In this document: one piece after another, positions 9,858 to 18,036 of the stretch | Position numbering within the stretch: position 1 is the stretch's first letter | How the letters are laid out: each line of letters opens with the position of its first letter | Assembly (NCBI GenBank): GCA_963819885.1 | Contig: CAWFXV010000003.1 | Span: forward strand, 1 to 64,000 | DNA length: 64,000 nt | Reading direction: 5' to 3' | Origin: JACVRX01 sp963819885 | GTDB taxonomy: Bacteria > Actinomycetota > Actinomycetes > Jiangellales > Jiangellaceae | Position numbers and translations under genes: made by a program | Notes under the pieces: model-generated | Databases searched by the model: none | Seen by the model: the letters and a program-made list of their open reading frames with translations, nothing else | What the model was told of the DNA's origin: nothing

Positions 9858-10562
9858 CTAGGCGGCGTTCCGCCAGAGGTCGACGTGGCCGAGCAAGTCG
9901 GCGAGCCGGTCGATGACGGCGTCCGGCTCGACGTCGACGGGCACCTGCTGGCTGATCGGGATCTCCGAGTGCGGGACCAAAACGGCGCGCATGCCCAGGG
10001 CGCGCGCCCCGGAGATGTCGTCGAAGGGTCGATCACCCACGAAGACACATCGGGCGGGGTCGGTAACGCCGACAGCGGCCATGGCCCGCCGGAATGCCTC
10101 TGGGTGCGGCTTGGTGTGGGCGATTTCAGAGGTGTAGACGGCGCCGTCGAGAAGGTGCAGCACACCGTCGCGGTCGAAGACGTCCTCGTGCCACTCGCGG
10201 GGCCAGATGGTGTTGGACAACACGCCGATTCGGACATTGCGACGGCGAAGCTGCGCGAACAGCTCAGGCACCTCGGGGTCGGTGTACGTGTGCGGCTCCC
10301 AGAAGTCGCGCAGCGCCCGGATCGCGGCGTCGTCGTGCCGGACGCCGGCGGTGACGAGCAGGTCGTCCAACGTCGCCGACTGCTGGTGCACGCGAGCGGC
10401 CGCCCAGATCTCGTCGCCCGCCGAGATCAATGCGGCGGCGACCCGATCGACGTCGTCCGGTGCGACCACCCGCGCATAGACGCGCCACTCTTCAGCCAGA
10501 TCCAGCGTGTGCCATGGGGTCAACGTGCCGCCCCAGTCGAAGATCACCGCATCGACGCTCAC
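9858..10562 (-). CDS. HAD-superfamily hydrolase
   Basis: Haloacid dehalogenase-like phosphatase of 234 residues. Motif I is AVIFDWGGTLTPW, with the usual second aspartate replaced by glycine (DWGGT), as in a subset of HAD hydrolases. Motif II is GVLSNT. Motif III is the lysine of HTKPHPEAF. Motif IV is CVFVGDRPFDDISGA. The cap region is helical (subfamily IA). I chose GTG 10562 because the motif-I strand starts three codons later; the longer open frame to 10706 is arginine/serine-rich and overlaps the neighbouring CBS gene. The substrate is unknown. A loose inverted repeat, ACCGACAGGA at 9757-9766 and its complement at 9824-9833, lies downstream. Confidence 0.85.
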   Translation of the reverse strand: MSVDAVIFDWGGTLTPWHTLDLAEEWRVYARVVAPDDVDRVAAALISAGDEIWAAARVHQQSATLDDLLVTAGVRHDDAAIRALRDFWEPHTYTDPEVPELFAQLRRRNVRIGVLSNTIWPREWHEDVFDRDGVLHLLDGAVYTSEIAHTKPHPEAFRRAMAAVGVTDPARCVFVGDRPFDDISGARALGMRAVLVPHSEIPISQQVPVDVEPDAVIDRLADLLGHVDLWRNAA

Positions 10563-10632
10563 CGGCTGAGGATAGGCGGCGGGCCAGTTCGAACCGCTGA
10601 ACCGAGTTAGAACTCCCGCATCACAGATAGCG

Positions 10633-11058
10633 CTACGACCCGTCCGGCTCCGAGATCGCCTCGACGACCTCGCCGACCCGGCTGGACTCCAGATGACGCG
10701 CAACATCAGCCTGGCTGACGATGCCGACGAGGTCGTGGCCGTCGATCACCGGCAGCCGCCGCACCTGGTGTTCCTTCATGGTGTTCAGCGCTTCCTCGAC
10801 CGAATCGTCGGCTCCGATCGTCACCGGCTTGCCTCGGGCTAGCTCGCCTGCGCGCACGGTTTGGGGGTCACCGTCGTCGGCGATGCACCGCACGACGATG
10901 TCGCGGTCGGTCACCATGCCCTTGAGCCGGTTGTCCTCGCCGCAGACGGGCAGGGCGCCGACATCGAGTTCACGCATCTTGCGGGCAGCGTCCGCGAGAG
11001 TCTCGTTCTCTCCTACGCACACAGCGCCAGCTGTCATGATCTCCCGAATCGTTGGCAT
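10633..11058 (-). CDS. Tandem CBS-domain protein
   Basis: A 141-residue protein made of two CBS domains (about residues 8-60 and 75-130). Hallmarks are TLADAARKMRELDVGALPV with KGMVTDRDIVVRCI, and SVEEALNTMKEHQVRRLPVID with LVGIVSQADVARHL. Stand-alone CBS pairs bind adenine nucleotides and act as sensors; in mycobacteria the hypoxia-induced Hrp1 has this architecture. Whether this one is hypoxia-regulated cannot be told from the sequence. It is followed by the HAD gene on the same strand, about 70 nt away. Confidence 0.9.
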   Translation of the reverse strand: MPTIREIMTAGAVCVGENETLADAARKMRELDVGALPVCGEDNRLKGMVTDRDIVVRCIADDGDPQTVRAGELARGKPVTIGADDSVEEALNTMKEHQVRRLPVIDGHDLVGIVSQADVARHLESSRVGEVVEAISEPDGS

Positions 11059-11170
11059 GGCGAGCCTCCAAGGTGTGGACGGTTGCTCTTTCCGTCTACC
11101 CAGTTCGCGCGGATGAACTCACCAATGGGCGTGATCTTGGGTTTCCGCTCGGCTGGAGCACGCTGAAGCG

Positions 11171-11302
11171 ATGTCCGACCTCCCGACGGCGGCCGAACTG
11201 CCGACGATCGACGCTGAGGCGTTCACCGCGTTCGAAGCGGCGGGGTGGGACCGGAAGGCTGCGAATGATGGCCGGTTGTTTGGTCAGTTCACCGCGAGGT
11301 GA
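11171..11302 (+). pseudogene. N-terminal relic of a SAM-dependent methyltransferase
   Basis: A 43-codon frame reading MSDLPTAAELPTIDAEAF, then FEAAGWDRKAANDGRLFGQF, stops at TGA 11300-11302. The FEAAGWDRKA...DRLFG pattern resembles the extreme N-terminus of class I methyltransferases, just before the SAM-binding fold, but nothing of that fold follows. It is probably a deletion remnant. Evidence is limited to about 25 residues. Confidence 0.35.
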
Positions 11303-11386
11303 CGTGCTCGAGTTGCCAGCCTCGGCCAAGCTGGCCCACGGTACGAAGCCGCACGTTGAACGCCCCGCCGAGCCAGGAGCGCAGGC

Positions 11387-11791
11387 ATGAGCGTTTTCAC
11401 CGAAGCCGAGATCGAGTATCTGAACTCGCAGCGGCTCGGCCGGATGGCAACGGTGGGCGCGGACGGTCAGCCGCACATCATCCCGGTGACGTTCGTCTAC
11501 AACGCGGCCGAGGATGCAGTCGATATCGGCGGTCTTCGGTTCGGCGCGGGCAAGAAATGGCGGGACGCCCAGCAGAATCCACGGGTAACGTTCCTTGTCG
11601 ACGACTCAACAGGCCGGTCGGCCCGGGCGCTCGAGGTGCGGGCGATTGTCGAACTGCACGACAGTGGCGGCGAGACGATCAATCCCAGGTTTCCCAAATT
11701 CGCGCCGCAGTTCTTCCGCCTTCGTCCGCACCGTGTCGTCTCCTGGGGCCTGGAGGGCTCCGGATACCAGGTGAACGCGCGCTCGGTCTGA
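11387..11791 (+). CDS. PPOX-class F420-dependent family protein
   Basis: A 134-residue split-barrel flavin/F420-binding protein. The opening FTEAEIEYLNSQRLGRMATVGADGQPHIIPV is typical of the PPOX-class F420-dependent oxidoreductase family. It is followed by FGAGKKWRDAQQNPRVTFLVDD and the C-terminal RVVSWGLEG. The RLGRMATVGADG...P strand forms the cofactor phosphate site in this fold. Such proteins carry out F420H2- or FMN-dependent reductions, or act as cofactor carriers. The substrate is unknown. It begins with ATG 11387, shortly after GAGCGCAGGC. Confidence 0.85.
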   Translation: MSVFTEAEIEYLNSQRLGRMATVGADGQPHIIPVTFVYNAAEDAVDIGGLRFGAGKKWRDAQQNPRVTFLVDDSTGRSARALEVRAIVELHDSGGETINPRFPKFAPQFFRLRPHRVVSWGLEGSGYQVNARSV

Positions 11792-11976
11792 GGTCGCAAC
11801 GCCGCCATCACCAGCCATCGGCGACACAACGGCAGCAAAGGAACCAACACCCATGAAGCGATTCATACCGACCGGTGCACCGGTGCCGGTAAGGCGCTCA
11901 GCAGATACCTGGGTCTGCCGACCTCGTCATTGCTCGCCGCGGAAATCGAACGCATCGCACGTCAGGAGCTATTCGG

Positions 11977-12350
11977 GTGCGCGGTATTCATCGTGCGGAG
12001 CCGAGCGCCGATGAACGCGCCGGACCGGTCGCTCTAGGTAGAGAGTCGTTTGAGCGGCAGGCTTGGCGGCTGGCCTACGACCAGCTGTCGGCGGCCGACG
12101 CCGTCCAGTTGGAGCCCGAGGACCTCGAGCGGCTCGCAATAACTGCCCATCTGCTCGGTCGGGAGGCCGAAAGGGCCGATCTCTTGAGTCGGGCCTACCG
12201 CGCCTACCGTGACCGCGGTGCTCTCGGACGGGCAGCCCGCTGTGCCTTCTAGCTGGCTTTCGCGTTGCTGCTCGGAGGGGAAACAGCCCGTGGCAGTGGC
12301 TGGCTGGCGCGCGCCGACAAACTGTTGGCGAAGCAGGGCGACTGTGTTGA
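11977..12350 (+). pseudogene. Relic of a LuxR-type regulator N-terminal region
   Basis: From GTG 11977 the frame reads GRESFERQAWRLAYDQLSAA and continues with LEPEDLERLAITAHLLGRE. This is the N-terminus of the long actinobacterial LuxR/TPR-type regulators. At 12250-12252 a TAG replaces the tryptophan codon expected in the conserved RCAFW block, and the frame goes on as LAFALLLGGETARGSGWLAR before homology ends near 12350. The regulator lacks its C-terminal helix-turn-helix and is dead. It is joined directly to a fragment of an unrelated flavin monooxygenase gene. Confidence 0.6.
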
Positions 12351-12623
12351 ACGCGTCGAACGTGATCTGGAGTACCGGCTACGAGCCGAACTTCGGGTGG
12401 ATCGACCTGCCTGTCTTCGACGACGCCGGTTGGCCGAGGCACGACCGGGGAGTTGTGGAAGCCGAACCAGGCCCTGTACTTCGTCGGTCTACCGTTCCTG
12501 TTCGCGCTGACGTCGTCTCTCGTGGGCGGCGTAGGACGAGACGCCGAGTACATCGCAACGCACATCGCCTTCCACGCATCAGGCGGCGCGACCGAACCTG
12601 ATGCAGTCACCCGGGCGGGGTGA
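12343..12623 (+). pseudogene. C-terminal relic of a CzcO-like FAD monooxygenase
   Basis: The frame reading VLNASNVIWSTGYEPNF and then WIDLPVFDDAGWPRHDRGVV is the NADPH/FAD-domain end of flavin-containing monooxygenase (CzcO-type) proteins. After one frame change near 12460 it continues as ALYFVGLPFLFALTSSLVGG and GRDAEYIATHIAFH, ending with TGA 12621-12623. The catalytic N-terminal two thirds are missing. The join to the LuxR relic lies in a stretch (TGTGTTGAACGC) that reads as plausible codons of both parents. Confidence 0.65.
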
Positions 12624-12685
12624 TGTCTCACCTCGCGTTTGGCGGAATCGTCCAGTGAGTGGGAATCACCGGGACGAACCTCAGG

Positions 12686-13477
12686 ATGCGCGCCGAACGG
12701 GGCCTGGTCGCATTCTGCGTGGCACTGTGCCTTGCAGCATGCGGAGAGGAGGGCACGACAACGTCGGCCGAGACTGATACCGCGCAGCCACTTGATCTCG
12801 CCGGACGGACATTCGAGTCGGCCCAGGTCAATGGGATCACACTCGCTGACGGGACCGTCGTCACCCTCAGCTTCGAAGACGACGGGATCAGTGCCTCAGC
12901 CGGTTGCAACACCATGAGCGGTGCCGCGACCTGGGACGACGGAACTCTGGAGGTGGCGGGCGAGCTGGCGACGACCATGATGGCCTGTCCGGACGGCCTG
13001 CAGGAGCAGGACGATTGGCTCGCCGGATTGCTGACATCCTCGCCGGCGATCGCGCTCGACGGCGACACGCTCACCGTCGGCGACGACAACACCGGCATGG
13101 TCCTCGAGGAACGCGCGAACCTGCCGTTGGAGAGCACGGTGTGGCAGCTCGAGGAGTTCATGTCGACGAGCGCGGTCAGCGCGGTGGCTGAGGGGATCGC
13201 GAGCCTGACCATCGACGCCGAAGGCACCCAGGTGCAGGTCGCTGCTGGCTGCAACACCGGCTTCGGCTCGGTCACGGTCGAGCCGGCCGACGATGCTTCC
13301 ACCGGAATGATCGTCTTCGGTCCGCTGGCAACGACGAGGAAGGCCTGCCCTGAGGACATCATGACCGTCGAGGCCCAGGTACTGACCGTTCTCGACGGGC
13401 CGGTCGAATACGCCATCGATGGATCGGCGCTCACCCTGACGAAAGGCGACGATGGATTGCTCTTCCGCGGCAGCTGA
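12686..13477 (+). CDS. META-domain lipoprotein
   Basis: Predicted lipoprotein of 263 residues. From ATG 12686 the signal sequence has the lipobox LAAC, with the lipidated cysteine at residue 19, followed by a Thr/Glu-rich linker. Two META (HslJ-like) domains follow. The first has LAGRTFESAQVNG, ASAGCNTMSGAA and ATTMMACPDGLQ. The second has LESTVWQLEEF, AAGCNTGFGSV and ATTRKACPEDI. The paired cysteines in GCN and ACP are conserved in this fold. META-domain lipoproteins are envelope proteins of unknown biochemical role. A GTG at 12659 would add nine residues but weaken the signal peptide. Confidence 0.85.
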   Translation: MRAERGLVAFCVALCLAACGEEGTTTSAETDTAQPLDLAGRTFESAQVNGITLADGTVVTLSFEDDGISASAGCNTMSGAATWDDGTLEVAGELATTMMACPDGLQEQDDWLAGLLTSSPAIALDGDTLTVGDDNTGMVLEERANLPLESTVWQLEEFMSTSAVSAVAEGIASLTIDAEGTQVQVAAGCNTGFGSVTVEPADDASTGMIVFGPLATTRKACPEDIMTVEAQVLTVLDGPVEYAIDGSALTLTKGDDGLLFRGS

Positions 13478-13550
13478 CGCCGGCTGCGGCTGATCACGGT
13501 CGAAGGAAAACCGGTCGCGCGCGGCACCGCCTTCGCGCTTTCCTTGATGT

Positions 13551-14549
13551 ATGCACCTGACCTGGCTGGACCGCGAGCACCTCGACGACCGCGACGTCGC
13601 CGGGGCGGTTGCGCTGTTCGAGGCTGCGCGGCTGGTTGACAGCCCGCATCAGCTGGTCGGCCCGACCGTCTTCTCCTACACCGCATTTCTGCAAACCGGC
13701 TGGGACGGCACTCCGCCGGACGCAGCCCTCGCCCGTGACGACAAGGGCAGGGTGGTCGGAGTTCTGCAGGTGACCCTCCCGCACTGGGACAACACACACC
13801 TCGGCTCGGTCGACGTGACGGTGGACCCGCTGGCGCGGCGACAGGGCATCGGCCGCCGGCTCTTCGAGACAGGGATCGAGCGAGTCCGCTCGTCCGGACG
13901 CCGGCTGGTGCTGACCGATTGCTGGGCAGACACGGCCGGCGTTGACTTCGCCGAGGCGGTGGGCTTGGAACGCGCATCAGTCGGTGTGCAGCGTCGGCAG
14001 GACCTGCGCAGGCTCGACTGGCCTCTGCTGGATGCCGAGTACGCCGAAGCGGAAAGCCGGGCCGGTGGCTACGAGTTGGTCCGGATAGCCGGTCCGACAC
14101 CGGAAGACATGCTCGGTGACGTCGCCGCCATGACTGCCGCCATCAATGACGCCCCGATCGACGACCTAGACATCGAGGATGAGGTCTTCACCCCTGAACG
14201 CATCCGCATCTTCGAGGCCGCCCAGCTCGCGGCCCGGAGTCGCATCTACCGGGTCATCGCCCGGAAGCGCGAGACCGGGGTCCTTGGCGGTCACACCATG
14301 GTTGGTGTCGACGCCGAGCATCCCGCCTACGCCGGTCAGTACGACACCAGCGTCCTGCGGGCTCATCGGGGTCACCGGCTCGGTCGCTTGCTGAAGATCG
14401 CCATGCTCCAGTGGCTTGCCGACGAGGAGCCGCAGCTGCGCAAACTCGACACCTGGAATGCGGCATCCAACGCGCACATGATCGAGGTCAACGAGATACT
14501 CGGCTACGAGATCGTGGCCAGCGGCATCGAGTGGCAGCTCCGCCTCTGA
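13551..14549 (+). CDS. Tandem GNAT acetyltransferase
   Basis: A 332-residue protein with two GNAT folds in a row. The N-terminal copy is complete around VDVTVDPLARRQGIGRRLFE, whose RRQGIG is the acetyl-CoA pyrophosphate loop. The C-terminal copy has YDTSVLRAHRGHRLGRLLKI and ends with TWNAASNAHMIEVNEILGYE. Double-GNAT proteins of this length are common in actinomycetes and include mycothiol synthase, but this one lacks close resemblance to it, so the substrate is unknown. The gene is monocistronic, convergent with the toxin-antitoxin pair. Confidence 0.85.
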   Translation: MHLTWLDREHLDDRDVAGAVALFEAARLVDSPHQLVGPTVFSYTAFLQTGWDGTPPDAALARDDKGRVVGVLQVTLPHWDNTHLGSVDVTVDPLARRQGIGRRLFETGIERVRSSGRRLVLTDCWADTAGVDFAEAVGLERASVGVQRRQDLRRLDWPLLDAEYAEAESRAGGYELVRIAGPTPEDMLGDVAAMTAAINDAPIDDLDIEDEVFTPERIRIFEAAQLAARSRIYRVIARKRETGVLGGHTMVGVDAEHPAYAGQYDTSVLRAHRGHRLGRLLKIAMLQWLADEEPQLRKLDTWNAASNAHMIEVNEILGYEIVASGIEWQLRL

Positions 14550-14563
14550 GCGCGAGCCTGTCG

Positions 14564-14842
14564 TCAACGTTTTCGATAGGCAGCGGATCGGTGGCGGATA
14601 TCGAGCACGATGACTGCGCGTTTGTCCTCGTCGATCTCGTACAGAACGCGCCAATCCCGTGCCAGCCGAGCGCTGTAGATACCTGTCAGCTCCTCATGAA
14701 GCGGCTTTCCGACGCGTCGGGGGTTCTCCAGCAGTGGCCCGGTGATGAACTCGACTGCCGATATGGCGACTGCGTGCGGAAGCAGATCAGTCAATGCACG
14801 GCGGGCGGGTGGTGCCGTTCCGAGTTCGTACGCGGCGGTCAC
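14564..14842 (-). CDS. RelE/ParE-type toxin
   Basis: A 92-residue protein. The core LPHAVAISAVEFITGPLLENP, the block RVGKPLHEELTGIYSARLARDWRVLYEID, and an end of IVLDIRHRSAAYRKR match RelE-superfamily mRNA interferases. The arginines of RLARDWRVLY and the terminal HRxxAYR are the usual catalytic and RNA-binding positions. It overlaps the upstream antitoxin by four bases (ATGA, 14839-14842), so the two are translationally coupled. It should cleave mRNA at the ribosome when freed. Confidence 0.85.
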   Translation of the reverse strand: MTAAYELGTAPPARRALTDLLPHAVAISAVEFITGPLLENPRRVGKPLHEELTGIYSARLARDWRVLYEIDEDKRAVIVLDIRHRSAAYRKR

Positions 14843-15096
14843 GAAGCGCGGTGTTGACGCAGCAGTGCGCGCGCGGCATCGGCTCCGTAGAGGACGTCTC
14901 CCTCACGAACAGCTTGGCGGGCCTCGGCGAGTGCTTTCAGCGCATCCGGGTCGGCCTTGATCTCAGCGGTCTCGCGCGCCGCCAGGAACAACTCCACGGC
15001 AAGCACGATGGTCTGGTGAACACTGCGATGGTCTTCGGCTGCGGCGCTGCGCAGCTCGTCATCGAGGTCGGGTGGAAGACGTAAAGTCATCGCCAT
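14839..15096 (-). CDS. Ribbon-helix-helix antitoxin of the RelE-type pair
   Basis: An 85-residue protein starting TLRLPPDLDDELRSAAAEDHRSVHQTI, a ribbon-helix-helix DNA-binding domain. It is followed by an acidic, flexible C-terminal part (EIKADPDALKALAEARQAV) suited to toxin binding. It lies directly upstream of the toxin with a four-base overlap. The start could be ATG 15096 or 15090. The promoter region just upstream (15100-15140) contains the palindrome TGATATCA at 15104-15111, a candidate autoregulatory operator. Confidence 0.8.
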   Translation of the reverse strand: MAMTLRLPPDLDDELRSAAAEDHRSVHQTIVLAVELFLAARETAEIKADPDALKALAEARQAVREGDVLYGADAARALLRQHRAS

Positions 15097-15365
15097 ACCG
15101 TCATGATATCACTGTGCATCAGAATGGTGCATTCGCATGGACGCCCGCTGCAGTGGCGTAGTGCATGATTCCGTCGGCGAGTGAAGCCGATGTGCGGGGC
15201 GCCCTAGATCAATCGCACCAGACCGTCCTTGCGGAGCAGCGGACGGCCGTGGCAGATAGTGCTCTTCCAGAACACGGCTGCCCAATTGTATTGTCGCCCC
15301 GAGTTGGTCGACGAGATGACCAAAGAGCCGATCGCCGACGCCTGACGGGCAGCGCTATGGACGAG
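15097..15365. other. Intergenic / decayed region
   Basis: No gene is recognised. One short frame on the plus strand, VLFQNTAAQLYCRPELVDEM ending at 15346, has protein-like composition and may be the tail of a deleted gene. I could not assign it to a family. Confidence 0.3.
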
Positions 15366-15674
15366 TCATACAGGCGATGACGGCGCCTGCCCGTCTGCTG
15401 AATCGGCTGGAGGTTGGGTCGGAGCCGGGGCGGGCGGTTGAGCCGGAGCTTGGGTTTGGGCGGGAGCTTGAGCCGGAGCCGGTTCAGTGCGAGCGGCGCG
15501 ACGGCGTAGGAAATAGGCTGCCAGCCCGAGCATGATCAGCGTGCCAATGATGGCGCTGAGGAGACCGCCCCTGTCGAAGACGTCGGTGTCACCGATGCCC
15601 AGGCGGGGGCACAGCCTGCCTACCTTGGGATCTGTGGAAATCAGACGTGCCGAGAAATCCGATGCCGCTCGCAT
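15366..15674 (-). CDS. Small membrane protein with Pro/Ala/Gln-rich tail
   Basis: The open frame has one hydrophobic segment, GGLLSAIIGTLIMLGLAAYF, then RRRAAR and a tail of repeated AQAPAQ/PAPAP units ending at 15366. The DVFDRGGLLSAIIGTLI piece resembles the C-terminal helix of the GlsB/YeaQ/YmgE membrane-protein family, which suggests a truncated member with a grafted tail. The start is unclear. The only ATGs are 15674, which overlaps the divergent acetyltransferase start, and 15533, which cuts the membrane helix. It may be a relic. Confidence 0.4.
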   Translation of the reverse strand: MRAASDFSARLISTDPKVGRLCPRLGIGDTDVFDRGGLLSAIIGTLIMLGLAAYFLRRRAARTEPAPAQAPAQTQAPAQPPAPAPTQPPADSADGQAPSSPV

Positions 15675-16125
15675 GGCAGAGATCTACGGGCACTATGTCG
15701 CCGAAACGGTGATCACCTTCGATCTCGAAGCGCCGTTGGTGAGCGACTGGGAGAGACGCCTGCGTGCATCGGCGGATGCCGGATATCCGGTCCTGGTGGG
15801 CTGCGTAGACGCCCGCGTTATCGGCTTTGCACTGCTCATGGCCTGGAAGCCGAGGCCCGCCTATCGCTATACGGCTGAGGTCTCGATCTACCTCGACCCG
15901 CGTTTCACTGGCGTGGGACGGGGGCGGGTTTTGCTGGAACGGCTTCTCCACGAGGCACGACGCGTGGGCTTCCGCCAGGTCATCGCAGCGATCGCTGACG
16001 CAGGGTTTGATGCCTCGGTCGCCTTGCATCGGGCTCTCGGGTTCCGCACGATCGGCCGCATGGAACGGGTCGGCTTCAAGCACGACCGATGGGTCGACGT
16101 CGATCTTCTGCAACTCAGCCTGTGA
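15634..16125 (+). CDS. Phosphinothricin acetyltransferase-like GNAT protein
   Basis: A 163-residue GNAT protein of the Pat/Bar branch. It has IYGHYVAETVITFDLEAP near the N-terminus, PAYRYTAEVSIYLDPRFTGVGRGRVLLE with the acetyl-CoA loop, and ALHRALGFRTIGRMERVGFKHDRWVD at the C-terminus, all typical of N-acetyltransferases acting on phosphinothricin, methionine sulfoximine or related amino acids. The acetyl-CoA loop is GVGRG. The start is taken as GTG 15634 because the homology begins at VEIRRAEKSDAA. The actual substrate may be a housekeeping metabolite; resistance is only one known function of the family. Confidence 0.85.
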   Translation: MEIRRAEKSDAARMAEIYGHYVAETVITFDLEAPLVSDWERRLRASADAGYPVLVGCVDARVIGFALLMAWKPRPAYRYTAEVSIYLDPRFTGVGRGRVLLERLLHEARRVGFRQVIAAIADAGFDASVALHRALGFRTIGRMERVGFKHDRWVDVDLLQLSL

Positions 16126-16164
16126 TTGCCGACGGAGGCGTCGTACTCGTAGCTGCCGTGTTCG

Positions 16165-16398
16165 TTGGCGCCGTCGTGTGCGGAGCGGAACCGGCGACTG
16201 CGGATTCAGCAGCGCCGGGAGAACTGGCACCTGGCCGACGACCCGCCCAAGGCCGAGTCGGCCACCGATGCCGACGACGACGCCGGCACTGACGACCTCA
16301 CCGAACCACTGGGGGCGGTACTACGGACCTGGGATGAGGCGTTGGACGCGCTCGGGCACGTAGCGGGGCACGACAGCGAACCACGATCGAAAGCGTGA
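16165..16398 (+). CDS. Hypothetical short protein or relic
   Basis: A 77-codon frame with a basic start (ERNRRLRIQQRRENWHLADD) and an acidic second half (TDADDDAGTDDLTEP). The RNRRxRxQQRRxNWxLADDPP stretch looks like a real protein segment, possibly the tail of a longer gene, but I do not recognise the family. Its position next to the left att site suggests leftover mobile-element DNA. Confidence 0.3.
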   Translation: MAPSCAERNRRLRIQQRRENWHLADDPPKAESATDADDDAGTDDLTEPLGAVLRTWDEALDALGHVAGHDSEPRSKA

Positions 16399-16447
16399 GG
16401 CCCAGCCAACGTGGGTTCGAAAGTTTCCGATGTCTTGAGACATCACG

Positions 16448-16497
16448 GTGGAGCGGGTGACGGGAATCGAACCCGCACTGTCAGCTTGGGAATCTGA
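16448..16497 (-). repeat. att copy: 3' half of tRNA-Gly(CCC)
   Basis: These 50 nt match 18526-18575 at 47 positions and cover the tRNA from the anticodon loop to the CCA end, but there is no 5' half. This is the distal att site of the element. The mismatches are at 16461, 16475 and 16493. The first two are partners in the T-stem, so both copies keep a paired stem. Confidence 0.85.
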
Positions 16498-16580
16498 GGC
16501 GGGTCACGCCCGACCCGTCGTCGCACGCTCAGGACTGTGCACCGGGACTGCCCGTGAGTGACCCCTTGAGGCCGACGCGT

Positions 16581-16599
16581 ATAGCACGCAGATAGCACG
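16581..16599 (+). repeat. Left integrase arm-type repeat
   Basis: ATAGCACGCAGATAGCACG is a doublet of ATAGCACG spaced by three bases. It recurs with one changed base at 18435-18453, close to the other end of the element. Each lies roughly 75-85 nt inside the nearest att copy. Paired direct repeats flanking the core are what an integrase arm site would look like. Confidence 0.6.
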
Positions 16600-17082
16600 C
16601 CGACCATCAGATCCGTAGGAGCGAGCAACAGACGGTTAGCTCCTGGGTGCAGGGTGAAGCATGGGCTCCGAGGTTGTCCCGATGGCGGTTCGTGTGGACC
16701 TGTTGGGGTCAGACTGGGGTCAGCCGGCAAGCTGCCGCATAACCGGCTTGGAAGCATTGAGCGAGGACCAGGAGCCGGCCCGCCCGAGCACGATCGGTGG
16801 TCTGTCTCGGCCCGCCGAGTAACCGTCGTTGACCTCATCTAATTGCACGTTAATTGCACGGCATCTACCGGGCTGAGCGGTCTGTTCGCGTGTGGAGTGG
16901 GTGCGCTGCTTGCTGTGCGCGGGCGGGGTTGAGATTAGGCGGGTTGCCCTGGTCGGCCGAGTGGGCGACGCTGCGCGCACCGAGCACGAATGACTACCGC
17001 CGAACTCAGATCGCGCATTGATCAGTTCCTGCGCCGAGCCGATCTAGACTCCCGAGACCGACTGACAGAAAGGCATGGCGCC

Positions 17083-17646
17083 ATGCGGAAACTGATCTAC
17101 GGCATGAACCTGACCCTGGACGGCTACATCGCCGCGCCCGGCGACGACCTCGGCTGGAGCGGGCCGAGCGACGAGCTGTTTCAGTGGTGGCTCGACCAGG
17201 AGTTGGCGATCGGGCTGTTGATGTACGGGCGCAAGCTGTGGGAGGCGATGAGTTCCCACTGGCCGACCGGCGACCAGCAGCCCGACGCCACCCCGGCGCA
17301 GATCGAGTTCGCGCGGAACTGGCGGGACACGCCGAAGGTGGTGTTCTCCTCGACGATCGACAAGGTCGACTGGAACACCCGCCTGGTCACCGGCGACGCT
17401 GTAGCGGAGATCACCCGACTCAAGGCCGACGACGGCGAGCCGATGAGGGTCGGTGGCGCAACGCTCGCTGGGGCGGCCATGCGGGCCGGGCTGGTCGACG
17501 AGTACGAGATCGTCACCCATCCGGTGCTGGTGGGCGGCGGCACACCGTTCTTCACCGCGCTGGACAGCTGGGTGAACCTGAACCTGGTGGAGACGCGGAC
17601 GTTTCCCGGCGGCGTGGTCCTGACCAGGTACGAGACGAGGCGGTGA
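17083..17646 (+). CDS. RibD C-terminal / dihydrofolate-reductase-like protein
   Basis: A 187-residue protein of the RibD-C family with a dihydrofolate-reductase fold. The N-terminal strand RKLIYGMNLTLDGYIAAPGDD, the mid motif LLMYGRKLWEAM, the strand PMRVGGATLAGAAMRAGLVDEYEI and HPVLVGGGTPFF are all family landmarks. These proteins are probable NADPH-dependent reductases of unknown substrate. ATG 17083 is preceded by AGAAAGG. It is the apparent cargo of the tRNA-Gly element. Three relatives occur in the window, at 19433 (truncated), 20070 and 41271. Confidence 0.85.
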   Translation: MRKLIYGMNLTLDGYIAAPGDDLGWSGPSDELFQWWLDQELAIGLLMYGRKLWEAMSSHWPTGDQQPDATPAQIEFARNWRDTPKVVFSSTIDKVDWNTRLVTGDAVAEITRLKADDGEPMRVGGATLAGAAMRAGLVDEYEIVTHPVLVGGGTPFFTALDSWVNLNLVETRTFPGGVVLTRYETRR

Positions 17647-18036
17647 GCGCGATTCCTTTGCTGCTTGTCTGAGGGAGTGGCAGCATGCCCCGGAGCAAGG
17701 TCGAGCTGTTCGCTGCGACAAGGCAGGGCTCGCCATTCCTCCCCCTCACCCGATAGATGCCGATACCAGTCGAGACGGCGGCGGGGTCCAGGGATCAGCG
17801 GCAAGATGTTTCGGCTCCGGGACTCCTTGCGCGAGTGGAACGGTCCGGTGGACGGGTGAGGTGGCGGCCGAAAAGATCTTGCTGCCCCTGGACGCCGACG
17901 GTGGCTCGGCGCACACTCCCTGGCATCGGGTGAGGGGTTCCACCGGTACCTGCCGTGGTGCCGTGTGGTCCGGTCTGTGACTGGCGCTCTTGGCCGGCTG
18001 GTGGGCGTGGTTGCCGTGGCTCTCAGGATCGGGTAG
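17647..18036 (+). other. Non-coding stretch with an IS21-type transposase relic
   Basis: The frame ATG 17685 to TAG 17754-17756 begins MPRSKVELFAATRQGSP. The MPRSKVELxAAxR start is characteristic of IstA-like IS21-family transposases, but homology ends after about 15 codons. No other gene is seen up to the integrase fragment. Confidence 0.4.

Noticed and set aside
12628..14100. Minus-strand frame of 490 codons
   Set aside because: It lies antisense to the META lipoprotein and the tandem GNAT gene, is low-complexity Ser/Pro/Arg-rich, and matches no family.
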